Positions 34,062 to 44,199 of a DNA stretch of 64,000 nucleotides are shown here, piece by piece. Made by a program: the position numbers and the translations under genes. Position 1 is the first letter of the stretch; each line of letters begins with the position of its first letter. The notes beneath the pieces are model-generated. The model was not told the DNA's origin. It did no database searches and saw only the letters and a program-made list of their open reading frames with translations. Location: assembly GCA_019654215.1 (NCBI GenBank), contig BPDI01000005.1, positions 1 through 64,000 on the forward strand. Direction: 5' to 3'. Source of the DNA: Gammaproteobacteria bacterium. Its GTDB lineage: Bacteria; Pseudomonadota; Gammaproteobacteria; Pseudomonadales; Pseudohongiellaceae.

Positions 34062-37024
34062 ATGCATTTTAATAGAAAAACCGGGATACCCGGTTTTCAT
34101 AAAAAATTGCTTAGTACGGCGATATCGCTATCGATTATCCCAATTTCTGGGTCCGTGCTAGCACAGGATGATGATGAGATTGAAGAAGTCATCGTGACCG
34201 GTTCTTTTATCCGGCGCACCGAAGGCTTTCAGTCCGCATCTCCCTTGACGCAGCTTACCCTAGAGGATATTGCTGCTGAGGGTACACCTAACATGGGTGA
34301 TGTTATACATAACCTGACTTTTAATCAGGGTTCGTCGATATCATCCAATATCACACCAGGCTCAGGAGCCACTGAAACCTCGATTAACCTCCGTGGACTC
34401 GGTGCCGGCGCTACACTCGACTTGGTCGATGGTAAGCGCGTGATAGATGGCAACGTAAATCAGATGCTACCGCAGATAGCTATTCAAAGACTCGATATCG
34501 TTGTGGATGGAGCTGCAGCTTTATATGGTTCAGCGGCGGTGGCTGGAGTTGTCAACTTCGTACCCATCAAATCCTACGATGGATTTAAGATGGAGATTTA
34601 CAACCTTCAGTCTGACAAGAGCGACTCTTACCAGGAGCAAATGTACAGTGCCATATGGGGTGGTGACTTAGGTGGATGGGATATCGTTACAGCTGGACAG
34701 TGGCGAGACAACTCTAACCTTCTATGGGCAGACCGTCCTAACTTATACAACGCTGGATTTAACTTTTCATCTTCAGGTAACCCAGGTCAGTATGCTGTGC
34801 CTAAGCGGGATGAAAATGGTGTATTAACTGGGTCGACCGCGCGAACAGGTGACCCAGGTTGTACTCCTGTTGATCAATGGAAGACCCAACTCGGGGAGAC
34901 CGACCTAATCGTCATGGTAACTTGCACCCACTGAACAATACTTGTTACATGGACTTTGGTCAGTGGTGGGAATTGAATCCTGCGAACCAACAGGGTGTCT
35001 TCTATGCTAATGCCGTTTATGAGGTTAGCGACGACCTGAGTTTCAACGTTCAGCTCAACTGGAATAGTCTGACCTATAAGGGCCAGAATTCAGCCGCCAA
35101 CCCTGGTGGCCGGGTTGACGAGTTACCACACTTCGAGGTGAATTGCCTGGTAATCCATTCCGTGCCCAGGATGCAAACGGCAACCCATTATTCGCACGTG
35201 ATTTAGACGGCGATACTTTGCCGGATAGGGATGCGAATGGCCCCGTCATACTGGATCCAAGCGGTATCCCATTTAATGAGGACGTGAAATTCAGTGGTTG
35301 GCGACCATTTGGTAAATCCCAAACAGTATCTTCAGGTCATAACGGGAAAAGGCAGCTTCCCTGGTTTCTATCGGGAAAGAAGCTTCCGTGTTGCATTCGA
35401 TACAATGTTCACAGTGCCATATGTTGAAGGCTGGGACGGTATGGCTTCACTGATGCATACGGAAGAAATTACATTGTCTCGCCAGAACAACCAGAGCTTT
35501 CCGATGATATCTCAGGGGCCCGAGTTGTGACACGTTAGGCCCGGCTGATGAGTGTTTTAGCCCATGGGCTGTTAACCCTAATGTGCTTCGACCCACACAA
35601 ACTCGCAAGCAGTCGCGGATTCAATATTCCCGACTCAACTTTTGAGAAACCGTACCAATTCGACCTTGTCTACTTTTGACTTAGTTCTGAACGGCGAAGT
35701 ACCGTTGGGTAATTTTGAATTACCTGGCGGACCGGTTGGGATGGCAATAGGTATGCAAAAGCGTTGGAATGGTTTTGACCATATTCCAGCTGCGCTTTAC
35801 CAAAGTGGCGATTTGTACAATGGTCAGCAGGATTTGCCTGCCAACGAAACTCGCTCAGTAGATGCTTGGTTTATTGAGGTAGCTATACCTGTTCTAGATA
35901 ATCTCGAAATTACGGCCGCTAGCCGCGATACGAGATATTCAACAGGCCAGAGTTCAAAGGATCCGAAGTTCGGGATTACTTACAGCCCGATGGATTGGTT
36001 GACGGTTCGTGCCACTAAGGGTACTGCTTTCATCGCACCAGGTTTGAATGCCTTGAATGCTCCAGAGCGATGTAACTTGTCCAATATTGACGATCCAATG
36101 TCCTCGTTCTTCGCATACGCTCGTCGCTGTCAGGCCGGTAACCCTTGGTTACAACCTGAGACGGCGGATACATTGAGCTGGGGATTCACGATCGAGCCTA
36201 TCGACAATCTGCGTATCGATCTTGATTGGAGTCAGACTGAGTTCACTCAGCGTATTGTGAGTATTGACCCGCAGCAGTTATTGGATCTCGACTACTTCAA
36301 CTGGTCTAACGCGACTGGGATAACTGGTAGAGAGCCGACAGTAGCGGAACTTACAAACTGGGTTGCTTCAGGTAGACAGGATCCACGTATTGTTCGTGCA
36401 TCAGGTGACCCGACGCAAATTATGCGGGTTACGGTTGGTCAGTCCAACGCGGCGGCTAACAATGTGGAAGCCTATGACTTGAAGGTTAGATACCAGTTTG
36501 ATCTGGGCTTAGTAGGCCTAGAAGACATCGGTACCTTTACCGCGCAGCTGAATGCTACCAAGATCGATCTTTGGGAGTATCAGAAGTTTGCGACCGATCC
36601 AATGAGTTCGCCTCTTGGCAATAGAAACCGCTTCCTAGGTGAAGCGCCTCCATTGCCTGAAGTGAAGGCCAATTTCCGAATCGGCTGGGTAAATGGTAAT
36701 CATAGTGCTTCTATGGTTGCTCGCTATACCGATGAGCTTAGCTATGATGGCTACAACTGGAGTAGTGGTTTCTTCAGCTACTTCCCGTACTTTACGCCAC
36801 TCAATCCTAACGAAAGAGACAAGTTACGCGCTTACACAGTTGCGGACCTTGCTTACAACTACCGCGGACTGGATTTTATGGGCACGAATGTAGATTTGAC
36901 ATTTGGTGCTCGTAACTTATTCGATCGTCAGCCTCAGCGAGTCAATGACTTCGCTGGTATGGAATCGATCCTATATGATCCGCGTGGGCGTTTGCTCTAC
37001 GGCAGGGTATCCATAGAGTTCTAG
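34062..37024 (+). CDS. TonB-dependent receptor, multiple frameshifts between about 34880 and 35640
   Basis: EIEEVIVTGSFIRR TonB box/plug; SINLRGLGAGATLDLVDGKRV; GSAAVAGVVNFVP; C-terminal DLTFGARNLFDRQPQRV..RLLYGRVSIEF. Confidence 0.92.
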
Positions 37025-37053
37025 TAATAATTTAGAACTGTCTTAGAAAAGAG

Positions 37054-37088
37054 CGGCCTCTTCGAATGAAGGGGCCGTTTTTTTTTTG
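37054..37088 (+). terminator. Intrinsic terminator downstream of the TonB-dependent receptor
   Basis: CGGCCTCTTC-GAAT-GAAGGGGCCG followed by T10. Confidence 0.85.
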
Positions 37089-37203
37089 GCATTTTCTGGA
37101 TTGATAAAACAATGCCGAGATTCAACTGCATTGTGTATGACTAACTCGACAACTGTCAGGAAATACCAGAGATTACTTGCAGAAAACTTATAGGATTTGA
37201 AAA

Positions 37204-38037
37204 CTAATAGATATAAACAGTCCAAGCATAAACTTGGACAGACTTCTCTAGCCGATTTATATCGAGATTAAATGCAGTGCACACCGCGTAAAACTCTTTA
37301 CCATTATCTGCTGCAGTGACTGCAGGTTTTAATCTCTTGCGCACATTCGTACCAACAACCTCTATTACTTCAAGCAAGTTACTAGGATCATCGAAGTAGC
37401 AATCATTTTGAACTCTCCCTGCTTCATACACAACTAAACCCGCATTCCACACATTCTTTGTTTGTTGTAATAAGTCATCGTCAAAGACAAATTGAGTGGT
37501 ATATGGTGGAGGGCCTACGAAGGCAAGGTAAGTTTCACCATTGTAGTTTGGTCTGCGGTAATCTCTGCTGCTTACGGTTACCACTGAAAATTCAACTGGC
37601 CCTTCCATTAAAAGGTTAGCCTGTAACTCCAGCGCATAGAATCGGTCTCTAAATGCTGCGGCATCACTATCAATTTCTATAGAATTGCTTGTATAGGTAG
37701 CTGAGCTCAAGTCGCTTGAAACAGTTAGTGTGTCAAGACAGCTGTCCGGAATTTCAGTGAATTCTGCAATAGGTTCTACTAACTGAAAGCGCTCATTACC
37801 GGGCTCTGTATTTGATAGTAGAAAATTAAGGGCGTACGCAGGCGCCAGATCTGGAAGAGCATTGCCATTCTGGTCTTTTAAAACAGCACAGGGAATTCTG
37901 AGGGTTGAGGCATCGCTATCGAATTGCGATCTTGCCAGGCCGCTCCAGATATCGCTTTGGGCGCTGACTACCGAAGCAATAAGAAGTGTGCCTACGCTAA
38001 TACTTGCAGCTTTTATGAAACGCATAGACTTATTCAT
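37204..38037 (-). CDS. Hypothetical secreted protein
   Basis: 277 aa, signal peptide FIKAASISVGTLLIASVVSAQ, intact ORF. Confidence 0.6.
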   Translation of the reverse strand: MNKSMRFIKAASISVGTLLIASVVSAQSDIWSGLARSQFDSDASTLRIPCAVLKDQNGNALPDLAPAYALNFLLSNTEPGNERFQLVEPIAEFTEIPDSCLDTLTVSSDLSSATYTSNSIEIDSDAAAFRDRFYALELQANLLMEGPVEFSVVTVSSRDYRRPNYNGETYLAFVGPPPYTTQFVFDDDLLQQTKNVWNAGLVVYEAGRVQNDCYFDDPSNLLEVIEVVGTNVRKRLKPAVTAADNGKEFYAVCTAFNLDINRLEKSVQVYAWTVYIY

Positions 38038-38258
38038 TCGTATTATATTGTTCAGTAGTACGACAACCCTTTATTTGACCATCGAAGCGTTTAATTAATG
38101 GACCCAGGATTAATTGTATACGAATTTCAGGCTCGCATTTTCAACAATTGTTCCCAAAATGTCTAAGAGACAGATTAGCAAAGGTTCGCAAAAGAAGGAG
38201 CGATCGGGTGATTATCTTATCAAACAGTGTTTGGTTTAAACGCTTGGTCTACCAAAAA

Positions 38259-38744
38259 TCAGTTATCTAACTCTTCGAGACGAGATTTTAAGTCTTCCAA
38301 CACAAGTAACGCTTCAGCGAAACCGGGGTAGGTTTCTATTAGCTCAGCATAGATCTGATTCATGTCCTCGGTTTCCTGTATTACAACTGCGCTTAAGTCT
38401 TCGAGCTCTGCTATTCCTGCAAATCCATTAACTACTTCCTGAATATTTTGGTTTCGTGCTCTTGTCCAGAAAACCGGTTCACATACACGCTCTGGAATAA
38501 GAGTTCCAGTGAGAGCGACTCTGCGACATACTATGTCTAGTTCAGGATCACCGTTACGCTCGTTGTAAAAATCATAAATATCATTCTCGACTCGAATAAT
38601 CTGTTCTCTTACAGCTCGTTTAGAAAGCTCTCCAATAACAATGATCTCCTCGATCTCTGTCTCGTTCTCATCTTCGTTGGTTGCCTGAGCTACAGATATC
38701 GAATGAATTAACAACATAGAAATAATCAGAATCAACTTTTTCAT
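38259..38744 (-). CDS. Hypothetical secreted protein with TonB-box-like N-terminus
   Basis: 161 aa; MKKLILIISMLLIHSISVAQ signal; TEIEEIIVIGELSKRAVREQI. Confidence 0.65.
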   Translation of the reverse strand: MKKLILIISMLLIHSISVAQATNEDENETEIEEIIVIGELSKRAVREQIIRVENDIYDFYNERNGDPELDIVCRRVALTGTLIPERVCEPVFWTRARNQNIQEVVNGFAGIAELEDLSAVVIQETEDMNQIYAELIETYPGFAEALLVLEDLKSRLEELDN

Positions 38745-38931
38745 GGCTTGCTCGAATCCTTCTCTATTCTAGATGGTTGTACACATTATAAAGGGAATGA
38801 CATTTCTGGAAAATAAAGTAACCGTATTTGTAGGCAACCCATCGCACTTCCAGAGCATAGAGCTCGTGCTGCTTTTTCGAATCAATGTTAGTCTTTCAAC
38901 CTACGCAAACGGCTTAATGGTATAAGCGCTA

Positions 38932-40074
38932 GTGTCACAAAATCAATGGGCTACATATTCAGGACAACAACTTGCTGCTTCCTTCGCACAGGAAGCGGAC
39001 GCGTTCGGTGCAATTGCCATGAGCCCTGGGTTTGAAAATCTACTTACTCAGTATCATGATTACGATAGCTTTTTAAAGACCCTAAATAATGATTCTAACC
39101 GCAAAAGAAGTGTTGATACTTTGCTGTCGAACAATGGAATCATTGACACAGCTATCCCTACGCAAGAATTAGCTCAGATTTTCTGCCAAGCACAAATTGC
39201 AGCTTGCGCAGAATTGTTCAATGGATGGCGGATAAATAGTTCCCAATTTAGTCGTGAAGGAATACTTGCACTGGCGAAGCAGGGTAGCGAGGGCTTGGTT
39301 AACATTCCTGCAATTCCCATTGATATCCGGCCCGATCAATATAGTGAGTCACAGAGACAGCTTCTTAATGGAGTAAATGTGATTCAAAATATTGATACGG
39401 TAAGGATAATGCAGGTACTTAAGTTGTTGGGCCTAATTACTTGTCATGCGGACGAGACTCACCAGCTTTCTCTAGGAGTTGGTAACGGTTACCGAGATCT
39501 TTTTGGAATTCATCTTACTCCACGAATTACCACGGAGCGGGACGCTTCCAGCACTAACTTTTATTTTGAAACAATTGAGAAACGAGCAGCACACACAGTT
39601 CTTATCGATAATGACCCAGTGTATAAATCTCACTTTGACACTTTGAATCGAGAAGAGGGTGGCCGAGTTTTGGCCCTTAACAACGATGCCGATCTGGCAT
39701 TCAAGCTTTTAGAAATCGAGCAAGAAGAAAGTAATTTGATGCGGCGTAATATGGTGGCATGCTTGAGACTTGATTATCGCATGATCCCTGACGAAGAAAT
39801 TTTTCTTCGGTCGACATACAAAGTAATCGATGAAAAAGCAGATCTTATTATGACAATTGGAGCAGGAAATAACCTTGAAGAGTTTGAAGGCAGATTGAAG
39901 TGTTTTGATAATTTATTTTCAATTTTAACGGAACGAGAATTAAAACCCGTTCGCATTTTATTACACGGAAAGGGTTCTGCAGCTGAACAACGAAGCCAGC
40001 CGAATTTTGGGCAATTAGCTTATGCCAGCTATCAAATTTTATACTGTAAACTTGATCGTGCTTGCCTAAAGTAG
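38932..40074 (+). CDS. Hypothetical protein, possibly Rossmann-like
   Basis: 380 aa intact ORF; LSLGVGNGYRDL and HTVLIDNDP segments. Confidence 0.6.
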   Translation: MSQNQWATYSGQQLAASFAQEADAFGAIAMSPGFENLLTQYHDYDSFLKTLNNDSNRKRSVDTLLSNNGIIDTAIPTQELAQIFCQAQIAACAELFNGWRINSSQFSREGILALAKQGSEGLVNIPAIPIDIRPDQYSESQRQLLNGVNVIQNIDTVRIMQVLKLLGLITCHADETHQLSLGVGNGYRDLFGIHLTPRITTERDASSTNFYFETIEKRAAHTVLIDNDPVYKSHFDTLNREEGGRVLALNNDADLAFKLLEIEQEESNLMRRNMVACLRLDYRMIPDEEIFLRSTYKVIDEKADLIMTIGAGNNLEEFEGRLKCFDNLFSILTERELKPVRILLHGKGSAAEQRSQPNFGQLAYASYQILYCKLDRACLK

Positions 40075-40275
40075 AAATGAATCAAAGCCATTTCTAAATT
40101 TCAGTGCCTTTAAAAATCGTAGATTCTATATTTTTACTGTCTTTTATGAGGCCTGCCGGATCGGTGTTATTTTGGGGAGTCTGCGCCGTGAATGCCCCGC
40201 GCTTTCAGCGCTATGGACTAAGCTGCTAAAGACTTCTATTCTTCTTCTTTCTTTGTAGATATAGACTCATACGCA

Positions 40276-41286
40276 ATGGCAAATGGCAAACCCAATTACC
40301 CTTCTCAGGGCGAAATTTCACGGCTGTACAATCTGTGCGATTCGGGAGATTTTATAGGCGCAGAAAATTTCTGTAGAAAACTTCTTGCGAACTTTCCGGC
40401 GGCTCCCGAAGTTTCAAAAATTCTTGGGGTGGCTCTGGGCGCTCAGGGGAAAACCCAGGATGCTCTCAATATTTTCAGCGAAACTATAAGGTCAAATCCT
40501 GACTATCCCGATGTCTATCTTAATTTTGGTCTATTGCTCAATTCTTTGGGCCGGCGTGAGGAGGCGATTGAAAATTTCAGAAAAGCTGCAGAGCTTGATC
40601 CTGAATGGGGGGATGCCCAGAACAATCTGGGAGTGATGTTGCAGAATCAGGATCGACATGAAGAGGCTTTACCCCATCTTGAAAAGGCCATTAAGTTAAG
40701 TCCGGAAAATCCTGCTTCATATTTTAATTATGCAAATTCATTAAAAGTGCTCGGAGAAAACCAAGAAGCGCTGAAAAATTATAATCAGGCCGTTAAACTA
40801 CACCCATCCTTTCCTGTTGCATTTAATAACCGTGGCAACCTATTGGAGAGCATGGGGAAGATCGAAGATGCTAAGCGTAGTTTCTCAAGGGCGATAGAAC
40901 TCGATCGAAACTATGCACGCGCCTATAGCAATAGGGGGATTGCTGAGAGAAAACTGGGCAACCATTCAAATGCCTTAAGAGATTTTAGTAAAGCTTTAGA
41001 GCTCGAACCCTGGCAGCCAGACAACCCGAATCAGGACAGCAACTTTCAGTTCAGGATGTATATTAACCTCGGAGATATTTATCTATACCTTAAGGAGTTT
41101 AATAGAGCACTGGAAGCATACGATAGAGCTCAGGAAATAGAACCAGATAATCAAGACATTCTTGGATTTAAGAGCAATGCAGTAGCTGGTCTGGGCAAGC
41201 TTGAAGAAGGATTACAACTAAGGCAACAATCCTACGGCATGGTCTCATTTGATCGTACAAAAGGTGTCTCGATAATTCGAGGATAG
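40276..41286 (+). CDS. TPR-repeat protein
   Basis: Repeated 34-residue units (PDYPDVYLNFGLLLNSLGRREEAIENFRKAAELDP etc.). Confidence 0.93.
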   Translation: MANGKPNYPSQGEISRLYNLCDSGDFIGAENFCRKLLANFPAAPEVSKILGVALGAQGKTQDALNIFSETIRSNPDYPDVYLNFGLLLNSLGRREEAIENFRKAAELDPEWGDAQNNLGVMLQNQDRHEEALPHLEKAIKLSPENPASYFNYANSLKVLGENQEALKNYNQAVKLHPSFPVAFNNRGNLLESMGKIEDAKRSFSRAIELDRNYARAYSNRGIAERKLGNHSNALRDFSKALELEPWQPDNPNQDSNFQFRMYINLGDIYLYLKEFNRALEAYDRAQEIEPDNQDILGFKSNAVAGLGKLEEGLQLRQQSYGMVSFDRTKGVSIIRG

Positions 41287-41425
41287 CTTAAGATTAATTG
41301 GCCAGAATTATTGCAATTGATAGCAAGCTATTCGCGATGAGCGGTTTAAAGTGAGATTGAAAGTTTGTCACCTCATGGGCTTAATGATCTTTGCGCGGTT
41401 GCTGATTCTCTAGAGAGCTAATGTC

Positions 41426-41598
41426 TCATTTTTCGGATTGGATGCTTTGATCCTGGTCAGGTATTTCAGCAGCTTCTCTAGCAATTGCCTGTCGCTGGGA
41501 GTACAGCATTTTCCAGGCTTCGAACCGGTCAGGCTCAGAACTGACTAAGGGCTGGGCCATAACCATAATTTTGTAGGCGAAGTTGGCGCTTGAGACAT
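41426..41598 (-). CDS. Putative 57-aa small protein divergent from modA, absent from the supplied ORF track
   Basis: ATG at 41598-41596; with one extra base in the T4 run 41569-41572 it reads MSQAPTSPTKIMVMAQPLVSSEPDRFEAWKMLYSQRQAIAREAAEIPDQDQSIQSEK*. Confidence 0.5.
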
Positions 41599-41618
41599 AG
41601 CGATATATAAACTATTAT
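41590..41618 (+). promoter_or_regulatory. Candidate sigma70 promoter for modA
   Basis: TTGAGA (41590-41595) - 17 nt - TATTAT (41613-41618); predicted start of transcription falls at or next to the modA ATG. Confidence 0.55.
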
Positions 41619-41632
41619 ATATCGCTATGTCT
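41593..41632. promoter_or_regulatory. ModE-type operator, perfect 17-bp inverted repeat with 6-bp spacer
   Basis: AGACATAGCGATATATA-AACTAT-TATATATCGCTATGTCT; core CGATATATA-N6-TATATATCG fits the ModE box pattern CGnTATATA-N6-TATATAnCG as I recall it; modABC and modE are adjacent. Confidence 0.88.
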
Positions 41633-42394
41633 ATGGATTATAAACAGTTTTTTAGGTGGATACTCTGCTTAGCAGTGATAATGCCCGTTTCCACAGTTGC
41701 TGCAGAAGCAACAGTGGCCGTGGCTTCCAACTTCACCGCTCCGGCTAATCAGTTGGTTGAAGAGTTTGAAGCGCAATCGGATCATGACGTCAGATTGGTA
41801 TTTGGCTCGTCTGGAAGATTCTTTGCTCAGATTTCAAATGGCGCACCATTTGATCTGTTTTTCTCCGCCGATCAAGAAAAGCCACAAGAACTAATTGAAA
41901 GTGGGTTAGCAATCGACGATTCACTCTTCACATATGCGCTCGGCGTTTTGGTTCTCTGGTCCCGTTATGAGCAATTGATTCAAACCTCACCAGCGGTACT
42001 TAGTTCTAATCAATTTAACAGACTAGCAATCGCCAATGCTCGACATGCTCCTTACGGAGTTGCTGCTGAAGAAGTGCTGAGTAATTTAAATCTACTTGCT
42101 GATCTGCAATCGAAATTAGTACGAGGTGAAAACATCGCCCAAACTTTTCAGTTTGTTTTTACCGGCAATGCGGAATTGGGATTCGTAGCTAAGTCTCAGG
42201 TCTACCAAGATAACAACTTGATTTCAGGTTCGGCATGGCAGGTCACTGAGGATTTACATTCGCCCATAAGACAGGATGCTGTGTTGCTACAACGAGCTAG
42301 CACTAATGATGCTGCGCTAGAATTTTTGTCCTTTGTAAGAAGCAATCGTGGTCGTTCTATCATTGAATCCTATGGCTACGTAGTAGGTGATTGA
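41627..42394 (+). CDS. modA: Molybdate ABC transporter substrate-binding protein
   Basis: ATVAVASNFTAPANQLVEEFEAQSDHDVRLVFGSSGRFFAQISNGAPFDLFFSADQEKP. Confidence 0.95.
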   Translation: MSMDYKQFFRWILCLAVIMPVSTVAAEATVAVASNFTAPANQLVEEFEAQSDHDVRLVFGSSGRFFAQISNGAPFDLFFSADQEKPQELIESGLAIDDSLFTYALGVLVLWSRYEQLIQTSPAVLSSNQFNRLAIANARHAPYGVAAEEVLSNLNLLADLQSKLVRGENIAQTFQFVFTGNAELGFVAKSQVYQDNNLISGSAWQVTEDLHSPIRQDAVLLQRASTNDAALEFLSFVRSNRGRSIIESYGYVVGD

Positions 42395-43091
42395 TATGGG
42401 ATTCAGTGAAGCCGATGTAGCCGCAATACTCCTGACACTGCGATTAGCAACAACAGTAACCATCTTGCTGTTATTTTTTGGAGCACCATTAGCGTGGTGG
42501 CTTGCGCGTACTTCATCTCGATTCAAAGGGCCAATAGGTGCGCTAATTGCACTTCCACTAGTGTTACCGCCAACAGTGCTGGGGTTTTATTTGTTGATAG
42601 CACTTGGTCCTAATGGGCCAATTGGTCAGCTCACTCAATCCCTGGGGCTAGGTACATTGGCATTCAGCTATTCCGGTCTAGTGATTGGATCAATTTTTTA
42701 TTCACTGCCATTTGTAGTGCAGCCATTGCAAAACGCTTTTGAAGCAGTCGGTGATCGACCCTTAGAAGTTGCTGCCACACTGGGTGCCGGCCCGGTAGAT
42801 CGGTTTTTCTCAATAGCACTTCCCATGGCGAAGCCTGGATTTTTCACCGCTGCCGTTCTGGGGTTCGCGCATACCGTTGGCGAATTTGGTGTAGTGTTAA
42901 TGATCGGCGGAAACATCCCTGGTGAAACACGTGTTGTGTCGGTACAGATTTATGATCATGTAGAAGCACTTGCCTATGATCAGGCCAATCAATTAGCGCT
43001 ATTAATGATTATTTTTTCCTTCCTGGTTTTACTTTCTGTCTATGGCATGCAAAAGAAATCTCACCGACAGGTATTGAGGTTTAGCCCATGA
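42387..43091 (+). CDS. modB: Molybdate ABC transporter permease
   Basis: LPLVLPPTVLGFYLLIALG; EVAATLGAGPVDRFFSIALPMAKPGFFTAAVLGFAHTVGEFGVVLMIGGNIPGETR. Confidence 0.95.
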   Translation: MIDMGFSEADVAAILLTLRLATTVTILLLFFGAPLAWWLARTSSRFKGPIGALIALPLVLPPTVLGFYLLIALGPNGPIGQLTQSLGLGTLAFSYSGLVIGSIFYSLPFVVQPLQNAFEAVGDRPLEVAATLGAGPVDRFFSIALPMAKPGFFTAAVLGFAHTVGEFGVVLMIGGNIPGETRVVSVQIYDHVEALAYDQANQLALLMIIFSFLVLLSVYGMQKKSHRQVLRFSP

Positions 43092-44198
43092 ATGTCAGCA
43101 ATCCTACAGCCAATCAAATCAGAGTGGCTATAAACCACGAGCTATCGGAACGAGGCGGGCGCGCCTTTAACTTGGAAGTAGATCTTGATCTTCCCGCCAA
43201 AGGAATAACGGCAGTGTTTGGTGAGTCCGGTTCCGGCAAGACCACTTTACTTCGGTGTATAGCAGGGTTGGAAACAAGCTCCCGAGGAGAAATTCAAGTT
43301 AGAGATGCGGTCTGGCAAAGCGAAACAGATGTTATTCCTCCTCATCAGAGACGTGTGGGCTACGTGTTCCAGGAGTCGAGTTTATTTCCCCATTTGAATG
43401 TTAAGAAGAATATCGCCTTCGGAATCTCTCGTTCTCCTTCGCTATTGGACTCACAGCGCTACGATCAGATCATCGAACTCATGGGATTAGCACCACTATT
43501 GCAACAATACCCTGACCAATTGTCGGGGGGTGAACGACAGCGCGCGGCGATAGCCAGAGCTTTAATTATTGAGCCTGACTTACTTTTAATGGATGAGCCT
43601 TTGGCTTCATTGGACATAAAGAGAAAACAGGAGATCTTGCCTTACCTGGAGTCAGTGCATGAAAAATTAGATGTACCGATAATTTATGTTACCCACTCCG
43701 TCGACGAAGTGGCGCGTCTTGCTGACTTTTCTGGTAGTGCTGCAAGAAGGCAAAGTCATCGCCAATGGAGGATTGAAAGAAGTTTTATCGGACATAGAGC
43801 TTCCACTACAACTGGGTGAGGAAACCGGTGTTGTGGTTGAAGCCGAGGTCAAGGAGCGCGACAGCGACTGGAATTTAATACGGGCGACCTTTGAGGGCGG
43901 AGAATTGTGGATTAAAGATAGCGGAGATGAAATTGGACACAATATCCGTATTCGTATACTTGCTCGGGATGTGAGCCTGGCACTTAGCGAGCATTCAGAC
44001 ACAAGTATTATTAATCGTCTACGAGTAAAAGTAGAGAAAATTCAGGATATCATTGATCAATCAATGTTGTTGGTAAGTCTTAAAGCTGGCAATAGCAATA
44101 TCATTGCCCGTTTGTCGCGCCGATCAGCTCATCACTTAAATATAAATGCAGGCATGGAAGTATGGGCGCAGATTAAAGGTGTAGCAATATTGCGTTGA
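43088..44198 (+). CDS. modC: Molybdate ABC transporter ATP-binding protein, frameshifted
   Basis: Walker A GESGSGKTT, LSGGERQR signature, Walker B LLLMDEP; C-terminal TOBE part in ORF 43686-44198; joined by T4 to T3 at 43727-43730. Confidence 0.94.
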
Positions 44199-44199
44199 G

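Noticed and set aside
41287-41592. modA upstream region as a molybdenum-cofactor (Moco) riboswitch
   Set aside because: The region next to modA reads as a divergent small ORF and the operator directly abuts the start codon, leaving no 5' UTR for a riboswitch on the modA side.
43720-43735. Programmed ribosomal frameshifting in modC
   Set aside because: A T4 homopolymer indel explains it, and the same error type recurs in many unrelated genes; no slippery-site/stimulator structure was evident.
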